From assembly GCA_944472155.2 (NCBI GenBank), contig OX235279.1, forward strand, positions 158,184,199 to 158,248,198: a stretch of DNA of 64,000 nt. Reading direction: 5' to 3'. A program made the position numbers and the translations under genes. The notes under the pieces are model-generated. The model was not told where the DNA came from, ran no database searches, and was given only the letters and a program-made list of their open reading frames with translations. Position 1 is the first letter of the stretch, and each line of letters opens with the position of its first letter. The stretch is from Trichobilharzia szidati (lineage: Eukaryota > Platyhelminthes > Trematoda > Strigeidida > Schistosomatidae). This document shows positions 46,680 to 57,519 of the stretch, piece by piece.

Positions 46680-46717
46680 GCCAGAATGTGAATTTCGCCT
46701 TATTTGGGACTCATCAT
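46680..46717 (-). ncRNA. Sm-alpha-type hammerhead remnant (family C)
   Basis: Minus strand: ATGATGA, stem II GTCC...AGGC around CAAATA, GAAA, TTCACATT, CTGGC, then TTCCACTGCTAGTCACC. The last part matches the known Sm-alpha 3' flank. The first C of CTGATGA and the GTC site are lost, so it is probably inactive. Confidence 0.6.
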
Positions 46718-46907
46718 TTGGTCGGTCGGTTGGTTTTCGACATAGAACTTTGCACATATGTGCGGCAGTTCAAGTCGCCACACTCCATGTAGCACACAAA
46801 GAAAGAGAAGAAGGTAGGAGAAATGCATATTAGAGACAGTAAACAGAGGTGTGAGACAAAGGAATAGTAATAACGAAGAACAAAACAGTTTCATTGGAAA
46901 TCATAAG

Positions 46908-48300
46908 TCACAAGGAGTAGATGCATCTGCGCCACTGAGAACGATTTTGAGCCATGTCACCAATTGTTTCCAACCATTGGTTTTTACCGTCCAGAGGACC
47001 CCAACCAGGAAGTCTACATCTTCCTACGTGGCTTAAGCTAACTGTTGTGGATTTCATTGACTGGTGCCATGTTTTCGTTTGACTGCCACTGGCTCTTTTC
47101 CAGCCTGGACCTATATCAGATAACATTGCCCGTCGAGGAAGGCGATGACTAGGCATACGTAACACATGTCCTAACCATCTCAGTCGATGTAATTTCACAG
47201 TCTTGTCGACTGATTTCCCCGCCTTACCTAGCACTCGACGCCTAACCTCAATATTGCTCACCTTATTATACCACTTCACACGGGGAGATAGAACGCAGAC
47301 ACCTATGATCAAAGACAGCTAATCTTTTCATGTCTTCTGCTCTCAATGGCTAGGTCTCACAGCCATAAAGGAGGACCGAGCGGACTGTTGAGCAGTACAC
47401 ACGCCCTTTGGTCGATAGTCGGATATCGCGTCTACGCCAGAGACGGCGTAAACTGGCATATGTGAACCTAGCCTTCTGTATCCGTGCTGAAATTTCGTCA
47501 GAGATCAACCCGTTGGAGCTGATGGTACTTCCCAAGTAATTGAAGCAGTCAACGTGCTCTACCATTTCACTTCCTACTTCTAATCTAGGGGTCGGTGAAG
47601 TCCAATCCTGCAGCATCATCTTACATTTTACAGGGGCGAATCGCATGCCAAACATACGAAGATTGTTGCTCAAGGTGTCCAGTAGACTATGCATTTTGTC
47701 AGCGTTCTCGCCTAGAAGGACTATATCGTCTGCATATTCTAAGTCAACGAGATTATTCCCTGGTAGCAAGTCAATCCCTGAGTCGCTGAAGTGTGTTAGG
47801 GTTAAGTCCATTAGTACGTCTATGATGAAGTTGAATAGGAATAGGGATAATGGGCATCCTTGACGGACGCCTCTAGTCGTCACCACTTCGGATGACAACT
47901 CGCCATAAGCCATCACCTGGCTGCATGAGTACGAGTAGAGTGCCTTAATCAGTGCAATGTATTTTCTCGGCATTCCCTTTATAGCTAAGCATTGCCATAG
48001 AACCTCTCGGTCGACAGAATCGAATACCGCCTTTAGGTCAAGAAATATAATGATTGTCGGACGCCGGTAGGAATGCCTACGTTCTAGAATCTGTCGAAGG
48101 GTGAAGATATGATCAATACACCCTCTTCCTGGCCTAAAACCTGGATTCCCCTGAGAGTGATAGTGTTCCCACTGAGACTTGAACCCAGTACCCCTCGTTT
48201 CAAACAGTAGCACTTTATTCTCTAGAGCACTTGGATTCCACTGCCAATCACCATCCACCGAATTAAAAGAGTTGTGCCATTGAAGCCCTGATATGCATTT
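46908..48300 (-). mobile_element. non-LTR retrotransposon, well-preserved reverse transcriptase (second family)
   Basis: Minus strand 48300-47350 is open for about 300 codons: FRPGRGCIDHIFTLRQIL (fingers), IIIFLDLKAVFDSVDREVLW (palm A with the catalytic Asp), GVRQGCPLSLFLFNFIIDVL (B), LEYADDIVLLG (palm C, Y-A-D-D), then FNYLGSTIS and VLLYGCET. After a frameshift 47312-46908 continues with HRLRWLGHVLRMPSHRLPRR. The endonuclease and the N-terminus are missing, so it is 5' truncated. Y-A-D-D is intact, but the element cannot be autonomous. It lies in the intron just downstream of 48366. It differs from the RTE-like copies elsewhere; its clade is not settled here. Confidence 0.9.
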
Positions 48301-48365
48301 GAGACACATTTAATAAATGATAAAAACAACAGTAGATTTAAGTTTGTGATTTTCTGCTAACATAC

Positions 48366-48389
48366 CTGAACCGAAGAAGCCAGACTCAT
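48366..48389 (-). CDS. possible alternative first exon (MSLASSVQ)
   Basis: Minus strand: ATG at 48389-48387 with A at -3 (AAAATGA), eight codons MSLASSVQ, then a near-ideal donor CAG|GTATGTTAG (GT at 48365-48364), phase 0. Spliced to 46191 it would start a protein MSLASSVQ-TLRNQL and leave out the upstream zipper half. The in-frame TAA upstream fits a 5' leader. The alternative reading, an internal 48 nt exon in another frame, does not match the phase of its neighbours. Only the donor is strong evidence. Confidence 0.35.
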
Positions 48390-48399
48390 TTTTGAAAGC

Positions 48400-48730
48400 A
48401 AACGTTATATTATCTGCCGCTTATGAGATTGAAATGTTCTCAGTAGTGTCATCACATACTCGAGTTTTTCTTCCTCACCAGTGGATTTTCCAATGGCACA
48501 TAAAAATCACCATGGCTTCCTCCGATGACTCTCTGTGTATACTAATAATATCTACATTACCATTTCTGTAGGACTCGTAAGAGATTCAATATAAGAGCAG
48601 AATTTAGACACTACTGTAGAATTTAATTCTATATCGAGGCAATAACGATACTGACATATGGGGAAATAATATCAGAGATCTTAAGTAGGAGTTTCACTTG
48701 GTCTAGAAATGAGGTGGCATTCAGACCATG
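48400..48730. other. possible 5' leader or intron
   Basis: No repeat or exon defined. If 48366-48389 is a first exon, its leader and promoter would lie here; I see no TATA-like element I would defend. Confidence 0.25.
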
Positions 48731-48734
48731 CAAC

Positions 48735-49116
48735 TCATTCATAGACAAATTTTGTCGCCTGATTGACCCGATGGATCCAAATAGGAGAGAGGATATCATT
48801 TACCGAAAACCACGCAATAATTGTCACGTCAATCACAGGTAACACCTCAGAATCAACCAGATTATCGGAATATAGAAATTTAATTAACTGGATCTGAAAT
48901 GATCGACCCTGATGACGTTCATCATTTAGAGAAAAAAACCTCCACCATTTCAACATATTCAAGTGCACGTAATCATATAGTGATATATGCGGTATCAGGG
49001 AGAAGTATTCAAAAGTAATATATTTAGGTTTAGAGACAGTGATGGTTTAGTTACCGAATCTTTGCACATCGAAATAACACCAGTATAAATAATGACACAC
49101 CTGTCCAAGAGAATTT
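48735..49116 (+). mobile_element. Penelope-like GIY-YIG fragment at the inner edge of the right arm
   Basis: Plus strand near 48755 reads CRLIDPMDPNRREDIIYRKP then RNNCHVNHR, the block before and around the GIY core, followed by stops. It mirrors 21059-21440 but is clearly less alike than the arms proper. Confidence 0.7.
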
Positions 49117-49467
49117 TGACATTGCAGCGACAAAAGAGTAGGATGTCATCTCAAAATACATTGATTATGACGATTATGAGCAACAATAAAAGTCCTGCTC
49201 GAAACTTCATCATTCAATTATAATGAACATTGTGTCACTTACTGTGCCTGTGTGTGTGTATATATATAATATATCAAATGAACTTATCTAATAACATGGA
49301 ACTTACCGAACAAGTGGTAAAATTATACGTGTGTGTGGGAAACCTATAATCTTTTCTCCTATGTTATTAACTCCCCTCATCCACCTCAACCCACCAGTCA
49401 CTGCAAATTTTATGTTGGTTCATTGAATTACAGACTGAGTAACTGTCTGATAAGCATAAATTGTAAT

Positions 49468-49987
49468 AATAATAGTAATGATAATAATAATCCACTTTAT
49501 TCTAAAAATAGTACTTATAATACAGAATGGAATTCTCAGCATTTATCACAATATTGCATCTGATTTACTTAAAATATGAATAAAACTAGAAATTAAAACA
49601 AAATTAACCAGAGGGACTTGTCCATGTTTATGATATAAAGCCAAAATATTCGAAGTACGAATTGAGAATATTAAATATAATAATAATAACAGTGAGTTTG
49701 TTTCAAACAGTATTGTCGATTCAATTTGAAAGTCTTAGCATATCATAGAGTATTGAATCTAGTGTTTTGATACAGTATGGTGAGAAGGAATACAAAATTA
49801 ACAATTATAACACAGCTTAAATGATGTTCACACTTATGAAAAAAACATAAACAAAAAATTGAGAGGATTATCAATATAAGAAGAACAATGACAATAAAGT
49901 TTGATGTCGTAATGGTGGAGGAAATGGTTTATTTAATAGTGTAAAGAGGGTTAGTTAGTTCATGCCTAAGATTATTTTCATCACATG
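49468..49987 (-). mobile_element. retroelement insertion present only in the right arm
   Basis: Left-arm sequence runs straight across where the right arm holds about 520 bp. The plus strand begins with a TAA/TAAT-rich run and CCACTTTATTCTAAAAATAG, the reversed non-LTR end seen at 29958 and 34640. It inserted after the two arms became separate. Edges are good to about 10 bp. Confidence 0.75.
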
Positions 49988-52900
49988 ATTATGAATATAT
50001 ACGCAAAATATATTTCGAAAGGAATATTGTTCAAGATCAGGGTGTTTTGCTTCCTCCCCGTTTGCTGCCTACCTCCTATCTACCAGTTGTTGCTTATTTG
50101 TCATTGTGGTCCGTTAGTCAGTCAGTCAGTCAGTTAGTCAGTGAGATACTTAGTTAGCTAGTTAGCTGACTTGTCACAACCACGACGAAAAGTGTAATTA
50201 TTCTGATTAATAGTTTTTCTGTGCATTCTATTCTCTATTTCTATCGAAACAATTCTACCAACATGAATCAAAGTTAGTTGAACCAAGCTTAATCACATAG
50301 GAATAAAAGGGGAAAAGGAGGCGGTGGCAAACCAATTGTAGTTCATCTGATCTGTCTTTGAAACCAATGGCTAGATTCTCACTGTCAGCCCACACTACTC
50401 CCATCAGTCAGAACCACTGAGCCACCGATGTACATCACCTTCAAATCATGCTAGAACAAAGAAAGAATATGAAGCTCTCAACAATACAATAGTCCTTCTC
50501 ACTCAAGTGTAGTTGTCAGTGTTGTTGATGTTGCTTGTTTAGGCATTTGATTGATTTTAAAGGGAGATATGTCAGTCAACAGACAGATAGGAATATCTTT
50601 TAGAGATGTAATGATAAGTTGAGAGTACTGGAGAGCTGTTTCGCACATTTTCTTTGGAATTTACCCTTAAACAACACAAACATGACGTCACAGGGAAATC
50701 AGAACCACATTCTCCAGCTTACTAGGTGCACTCACCAACCAGTGTGCAACTGGGAATCAAGAATTCCGTCTTTTGTCAGTTGGCGGAATATAGTTTCGAG
50801 AAGATTTAATGTTTCATAGTGGATAACCGTACTGTCAGCCCCAGTTAGGCACCACTTCTCTTCAACTTAGAATTCACAACGATGGAGTGAATGGGTTGCA
50901 GCAATCTAGGCTGTAACAAAGTGCACACAGACGAGAAAAGCATGCATAGAAGAGTTAGACTTGAAAGCGAGATAAAGTAAGAAGTAATAGTTGGTTGGTT
51001 GGTTGGTTGGTTAGCTCGTTGACTGAACAGTTAGTTAGTTAGTTACTCAGCTTTCCCTATCAATGGAGATACGCCAACACCACAATGATGATTAATCTTC
51101 ATTAACCTGATACCACCTACACCCACTTCCGTTAGTTAATTAGTCAGTTAACTAGATAGTTAGTTAGTTGACTGGTTAGTTAATTCTTCAGAATTAATCA
51201 GGTGGATAAAGGTATTACAATCTTCTTATAGACGGGTTGGTACTTCCGCTGAAGTGTAGCTGTATAAAAAAAGGAATTAAGGTCGCTAAATGTATGGATT
51301 GTTGGAAAGAGAGAGGGACATCATGACAATGATGAATATTGCAATCAGTACTACTGTCGAAAAGAGGGTTGCAGATTTTGAGCTCTTCTGATTCTATTGT
51401 GTATCACTTCGTTATGTATACACACAGTGGTTGGTGAATGAGTGTTCCCGCACACGAATTGGTGAACTGCACCGGTCAATGCTTGTGGATAGTATCCCGA
51501 TAAGTCCATTCTCAAATCAATTACTAATGGGTGGTGAATACCTGATGGGGTTAATGTTGAGTACTTTCATATGCTTGATCATGCAGCTGAAAAAAACTGA
51601 TCACGAAGTTGATCGACTAACCACTATGGAGTAAAGAATAACTTGTGCGTAATCGTCACTGATTAAGAAGTCACTGAATTCGATAGGTCAAGCTGACAAC
51701 CTGGTAGATGACGTTGGCGACTCACCGTCACAGTTCACTTTAAGGTGATATTCGATAGTTGCAGACAGTCCGTACTAACGTGTCAACATAAGTTTGGTAC
51801 TTAGTGTCACTTATAAGCCATTTATATTTGCGATTTGGAAGGAAGTGAAAGCACATTGGAGAATCTTTGCCACAGTGTCAGATACCGCACTGATCATAAC
51901 CCACCTCATCAGTAAAAGCTTAGGCAACCTAGTGATGTTATTCCTCTTGATGAAACGCCGTGTCATACTCACCTCAATGTATTCACATGTAAATCCAAGC
52001 GATGAATGCATCAACAATCGAAGTCACTATCTTCGACGTAAAAGGCAAGCATGATACTGTTCAATCACTGAGTCGAATTCAATGTATTACGAATTATATA
52101 CATATGTATAAATATTTTGTCAACATTATCCAGTTGTATAAGTTTGTGGCTATCCTTACAACAGAACTGATAGACCCTAACAGTGGGAGAGAGACAACCT
52201 AGAAAATGGACTCTACAGAGGTCTAGAAGGATGCGGTTACTACTATGACTACTACTGCTGACGAAATCTGAGTTGCATAATCAAATTCACATCACACTCA
52301 GCATAATCAATCACATGCAGCTTGTGTAGCTTCCAAGTGCTGGTTAATTGGTAGGCATTTGATTGATTGTCAACACGTGTCGATATCAATTGGAGAACCG
52401 TTGGAAACCATAGAATACTTTTCAGATATTATGTTGTAGCTTCGCACTCTACTTCAATACTTATTCTTCGCCTCAGTGGGGGAAACGGGTATGAAACCTA
52501 CGAACTACAGATTACAAGGAATGCCCACTGACCATGTATTGACTTGAATGGAAAATCCAACGGTTGATGTATGAAGTCTGATTTTGGACAGTACTCGGCA
52601 CTTAGCTCCACTGACAGTCAATGTTACTGGAGAATTCCAGTCCACAAACACACAGAGAGATAATACAGAAAACGGTTTCTGATTAGAACACCATACACTC
52701 CAACCTTCTGCTTGTCAGAGGAATTTGACTGACTTCAAGATAGATGATGAACTGACTGACGACACAGTTACACGACCAACCGTTGTAAGTCATCAGGGAG
52801 TACTTGACAACAACTATTTCGTCTTCCGTGCCTTGAGACTAACTATTCACTAGTAAGCATCAATGGATGTAGTATTTAATAATTGTTACACTTTCTTCCA

Positions 52901-53106
52901 TTCTAAACGCTGTTTATCATGTTTCCAGATTAGTTCTAGTAATCCATGTTAAGGTTTGTCTCTCATCAATTATCAATGATTCTGGTAAACTATATCTTCT
53001 GTCTACATTATTGTTTACAAGTGCAGATTAATTAATCCACAGGGGAAATTCTGATCATAAATAATCAGTTCAGTTGAATTATTTATACAGAAATATTTTT
53101 TGTTTA

Positions 53107-53109
<3 letters not shown>

Positions 53110-53137
<28 letters not shown>
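53110..53137. repeat. (TA)n microsatellite inside the right arm
   Basis: 28 nt of TA; the matching site in the left arm (about 17572-17580) has only a few units. Confidence 0.9.
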
Positions 53138-53214
53138 CCAGTTAGACATTCTGACAATGTTGACAGCCTCCATGTTGTTATTGCAACAATTACTACTATT
53201 ACTATTCATTCCTT

Positions 53215-53569
53215 GAGTTGTGAGTAGAACATAAATCCACGTGGGTGTCTGTCACCGCCTTCAATTGACTTGACAGCTGGCTAACCACCCACTCACGGCC
53301 AAGTTCATGCTTCAATTTCTCGTTCACATCGCCTTCTCATGTGTCACGTTAGGACTTACACCTACCTTGTCACTTACTTCCCATTTGGGTTCCGATCGAC
53401 TATCTGACTGACAGGTGGTGGACTTTCACCTCGATGTATCCTTAATCCATCCATCCAGTCGTCCCTCTATCTCCATTTTCTTATTCATGTTTGTTAACTG
53501 GGTGATAGGTTAGTGGCTGGTTCGTTAGCACAGAAGTTCCCTTTTATAAGCCTATCCTTTTGTGGTTGC
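53215..53569 (-). mobile_element. RTE-like fragment ending the right arm
   Basis: The reverse partner of 17139-17515 (GAAGTAAGTGACAAGG here, CCCATTTGGGTTCCGATCG near 53390). RTE sequence stops with the arm. Confidence 0.65.
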
Positions 53570-53599
53570 ACACCTAAGCCTTAGTCTGGAGGGAGGGCT

Positions 53600-54215
53600 T
53601 CGCCGAAGTGAAGGCATTCATGAGTGTTCTCAGTATGTTGGAATTTTTATTAATTAATTATTATTTAAATATTATTATTATCCTTGATCATCTTCAGTCA
53701 ACTATTCTGACAATGTTGACAGCTGTTATAAACATAAACATCTCTACACATTTGCATTCTGGTAAACATAATATGTGTAAACACATATATTGCTGGTGTA
53801 ATCTGATTTCTTATGATAGCAGTCATAATAAATTTCTCTTCAGCTCTCCTACCAAGTCAAGGTTAGCACTTTGTGTCCTGGCTGGTTTGAATAATTTCCG
53901 TGCTTTGCTTCTTTTGTGTGTGTGTGTGTGTTATTCGATTGTTGCTGCTATAACTGAGTATTTTTGTGATGTGTAGGGGTACATTTTGTCCCCTGTAGTT
54001 ATTCTCTCCAACGTGTGGATAAAAGTCAGTCAAATAATCCGGTGTGAAACAGCACAAAAAAACAAGATAAAAACATGAAATTGAAAGCTGAATTTAACCT
54101 TACTTTCTATCGGAACTTTTTAGCCTTATTATTACTCTGATATTGGTGTGGAGATCTACAGCAGAACTCTGCACAAAGTGAAAGGATCAGAATTTAGTTT
54201 AGCTATCAGCCAAGA
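53600..54215. other. intron, no gene recognised
   Basis: Contains (GT)n at 53917-53931. An open frame at 53608-53976 (+) is low-complexity and unsupported. Confidence 0.35.
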
Positions 54216-54216
54216 C

Positions 54217-54425
54217 TCTTTCGGCGGTTAAGTAGCAGAATACTATTCAGCCGTGTAGGTGGGCCGAGGTTTGCTTTCCGGCCGACTCACTACTTCCCTC
54301 ACATTGAAGAGGGAAGGTTAGGGGTGTAAGAGTAGCAACCCTAATCTCTGAAAAACACCCACTGCTACTGAAACTTCAAAGTTGAAGCCTGCTGCCTTAT
54401 GTTCCACACGGAACGAAAAAGGGTA
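54217..54425 (+). repeat. tRNA-like SINE, same family as 5474-5700
   Basis: GCCGAGGTTTGCTTTCCGGCC, GGGAAGGTTAGGGGTG, and the tail CTTATGTTCCACACGGAACG. Confidence 0.6.
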
Positions 54426-54776
54426 GAACAATTCTTAACATTAACACCTAACAGTCTAGTTAACAGAAAGCCAGTACTAACTTCTGGTTCCTTATGAACG
54501 ATCTTGTAATTGATATCTGTCTGAGTTCAAACTCAAAATCAATGAAATGCTTGTAAACCAAAAGTATAACAGGATAGTCCCTATGCTTTGTTTCTCTTCC
54601 TCTTTAACAAAGCTCAGCCTATATGATGAATAATAAACTTATTTTCCAATATCTAGTTTAATATGACAACTAATAAAATAATCATAAAACAGGACATAAA
54701 ACAATGTAATAAAATGATCCGAAAAGTTACTAAATAATGAACGCAATTATATACCTAACTAAGTGAGTATTCATTT

Positions 54777-54778
<2 letters not shown>

Positions 54779-54817
<39 letters not shown>
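54779..54817. repeat. (AT)n microsatellite
   Basis: The longest AT run in the window, about 39 nt. Confidence 0.95.
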
Positions 54818-54820
<3 letters not shown>

Positions 54821-54869
54821 GGAAACTAGGTCAGTACTAAACAGTGTCCCAAATCTTCATCAGCCTCAC

Positions 54870-55075
54870 TCAACAGACACTTGATACCAAATGTCATCAA
54901 TTCATTAAGTTGATGACATCTTTTTATTTGACCATGCGTTCAACTTTTCCAACCCTATTCTATGCGAGCTAACACATTGCTCAACGAAGAAAGTGATGGC
55001 TTAGCATGCATACCATGTGTCCAAGCCATCTCAGTCCATGCAGCTTCCCAACCTTGTCGACTGCTTCATGAACAT
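54870..55075 (-). mobile_element. second non-LTR family, C-terminal fragment
   Basis: GCATACCATGTGTCCAAGCC, ATCTCAGTCCATGCAGCTTC matches 47150-47200 (GCATACGTAACACATGTCC, ATCTCAGTCGATGTAATTTC) in the same orientation. Confidence 0.65.
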
Positions 55076-55079
55076 TATT

Positions 55080-55670
55080 TTATTTATTCCATATTACTGT
55101 TGAAACGACTCCAAACTAATGAAATGAACTAGTTATTTTGTATGATGTATTACTGATGTATTTCACGTATCAAGAGACAGTTCAGCCAACATTTTGATAG
55201 AAACTCCATCTCTGTTTAACCTTATTAATCATCATTTTATTGCTTGACTTAATATAACTTCAAGATGAATGATTCTCAGCATGTATTGTGGTAGCAATTA
55301 CTATCTGGTTGTACACACTGTGGAAGTTGAATTATTCTTGAAATACTTGAAACGGAAGGAGTATTAGTATTAGGTAGCCACAGAACCTTGGAGACAACTG
55401 CTAAAAGCGGGTGACACATGGCCTGTTCCAAGCCGTTTTTTAAAGTTTTCTGAATACGAACACCTTACCAACGACTATAGAGCACCTTGGGGTAAACCAA
55501 AGTATACAGTTTTCAAGGTCTACCTTTTCTAAACACGTTCAAAGAACTAAGAGGTAACATAGATATAGAGTTAGTCATCTGAACGAGGCACCTTACTACA
55601 GTTACAGCTGCATTCTTCATCAGCACAAATTCTCACTCAGGAATCCACATAATGGTTATTGTTTTAACCC
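55080..55670. other. intron, no gene recognised
   Basis: No exon, repeat boundary or structured element identified. Confidence 0.35.
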
Positions 55671-55674
55671 TAAT

Positions 55675-55872
55675 ATTTTTTATTTTTATTTATTTTTATT
55701 ATAGCTTGATTTCACACAGTATTTTGGTACAAGTATGAAATTTTCAGCATTTGATATCGGTAGCCCAAATTTTGCAGGCCAACCATAGATATCAGGTGTG
55801 CGTCGGCGGGGGATCGAACCTCAAACCATGTGGTTGGTCAGCGAGAGTCCTAACCACTGTGCCACCGACGCA
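55675..55872 (-). repeat. tRNA-headed SINE (family D), copy 2
   Basis: Same arrangement as 5933-6107: tRNA-like head at 55872-55799, body, then an A-rich tail (T-rich on plus, 55675-55701). The body matches copy 1 closely (TTTTGGTACAAGTATG, ATATCGGTAGCCC, ACCATAGATATCAGGTGTG). Confidence 0.85.
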
Positions 55873-56079
55873 CATAGCTTATCAACCAACCTTGATAACA
55901 TGGTAGGACCCTCTGGAATACTCGTTCCAGCCAGTACAGATGTTTGAGTGGTTGGGATATGTAAGCCCGACAGCCATATCAAAATAGCATCTATGGGTTA
56001 GGCTTAAAATAAGCAATCAAAATATAATACACCTATCTCATCAACTGTAGAAGAAAGCAAAACAAGATACTAAATCTCT

Positions 56080-56230
56080 AAACATGCCTTCTTACAAACA
56101 GTCATGTATCTTGCCTGAGCCGAAGAGGATGCAAGTTGGTGTATGAGAAACAAGCTCTCTGTATATGCGCTAAGATGTGATCGGTACTCAGCCCTTTAAG
56201 ACTGTTGGCACTTCGCTGAAAAGTGATGTG
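56080..56230 (-). mobile_element. second non-LTR family, internal fragment
   Basis: Resembles 47400-47530 in order (AGCCGAAGAGGATGCAAGTTG, then CTGTATATGCGCTAAGATGTG against CTGTATCCGTGCTGAAATTTC). Decayed. Confidence 0.45.
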
Positions 56231-56539
56231 ACCAATAAGATCAATAACCTTAATTTCATTGTATATATACAATGAAATACATATTGATTAAATCAGTTAT
56301 GTAGTATCATTTTCTCATCTTTTTAGGCTTAGTTCAGTTACATAGCTAATCACCCCCGAGCACAAAATTTACTACAAGAAAATTCTACCATAATAGGTAT
56401 TATTGATCGAATCAGATGACAAATTTAAATCAAGAAATGTGGTGGCAGTCAGACCCCGGCAAGTGTTTCTATGTTGCAGAGCCATACTGTTTATAACTGT
56501 GAACGTATATTATTCTTAACACTACCAATATTATCCCCT

Positions 56540-56950
56540 TACTCTCCAAGCCGAACATCTCAGTTTCACTCTGTTCTTTTCAGTCCTATTTAGCTGGCTT
56601 CACAATTGAACATACATTTTTATCTCCTCCTCAGAGGATCTCACCCATGTCACCCTCAAGCTCAAGTTCAACTCATCATTTCCCATTTCGGTTCCTCTTG
56701 AGATTCTGCTAGACGCGTGATATCATTCAGCAGTCTCCCCAGAATATGTCCAATCCATCCATCTTCTTCGGCATATTTTGTTTGGCCAATAGGTTCCTCC
56801 TTGGTTTGTTTTTTAAGTTACTTGGTGTTTATTCTTTCTGGGTGGCTATCTGATCCTCAGCATGGATAGAAGGCATGTGTTGATGAAAGTAGTCAACCTG
56901 CAACCTCTCATAGTTTACTAGCCCATCCTAAGCACGGATAAAGGTTGCGC
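56540..56950 (-). mobile_element. RTE-like 3' fragment
   Basis: Follows 38190-38560 in order: TCTCCAAGCCGAACATCTC, CTCCTCCTCAGAGGATCTC, CACCCTCAAGCTCAAGTTC, CCAATCCATCCATC. Decayed. Confidence 0.65.
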
Positions 56951-57249
56951 CTCTGGCTAGCGACCCTACCTCGGAAAATCAATCCAGTCAGTAAAGAAAC
57001 TTCAAAACACAGCAAACGTTTCATCTGATTTTACTCTTAGCCAATCTGTGTTAAGCGGACCTAATATTTCTCAGAAATGAAGATTGAGAATCATCAGAAA
57101 TGTAAAAATCCCCCAGGTACAGCTTACTGTAAAATCAACAGAAGCCATGGCCTCACATTCGTAATTTGCGAATCATCATGATTTAAGGCAAAAGAAAACC
57201 TGTTCAGAAAGTGTTATTGTCTAATCTAAACATGACCTATTTTAACTTA

Positions 57250-57515
57250 TTGTAATGTTGATAGATTGAGGACACACTGAGGAAACTTTCGGATAACATC
57301 GCGCGCCAGGCCATAACTAGAGGGAAAACCCAATGGGAAGTGACGAATGGGTAGTCCTAGGGTGGTAAAGAGGAGGTCGTGTGAGGATGAGTAGAAGATG
57401 ATAGATTATGGGCATTGTGGGCTCAGCCGAAGAGGACGGCATAAAATAGGAAAAAGTGGAGATATGTTGTTGAAGCACTCAAGGGAACAGTAATAATAAT
57501 AATCGTTCAGGTTGT
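57250..57515 (+). mobile_element. RTE-like 3' fragment
   Basis: Plus orientation: AACCCAATGGGAAGTGACG, AGGAGGTCGTGTGAGGATG, GTGGAGATATGTTGTTGAAG, then AATAATAATAAT at 57491-57502. It is inverted relative to 56540-56950, so the two form a head-to-head pair. Confidence 0.65.
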
Positions 57516-57519
57516 AGCC

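Larger units (their letters stand above)
49117..53569 (-). repeat. right arm of a large inverted repeat
   Basis: Matches the reverse complement of 17139-21058. It is longer mainly because of the insertion at 49468-49987 and a longer TA run (53110-53137). It contains a degenerate family A hammerhead near 50617-50650 and 52380-52480 and an RTE tail at 53215-53569. It lies in the intron between 58601 and 46191 of the minus-strand gene. Confidence 0.92.
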
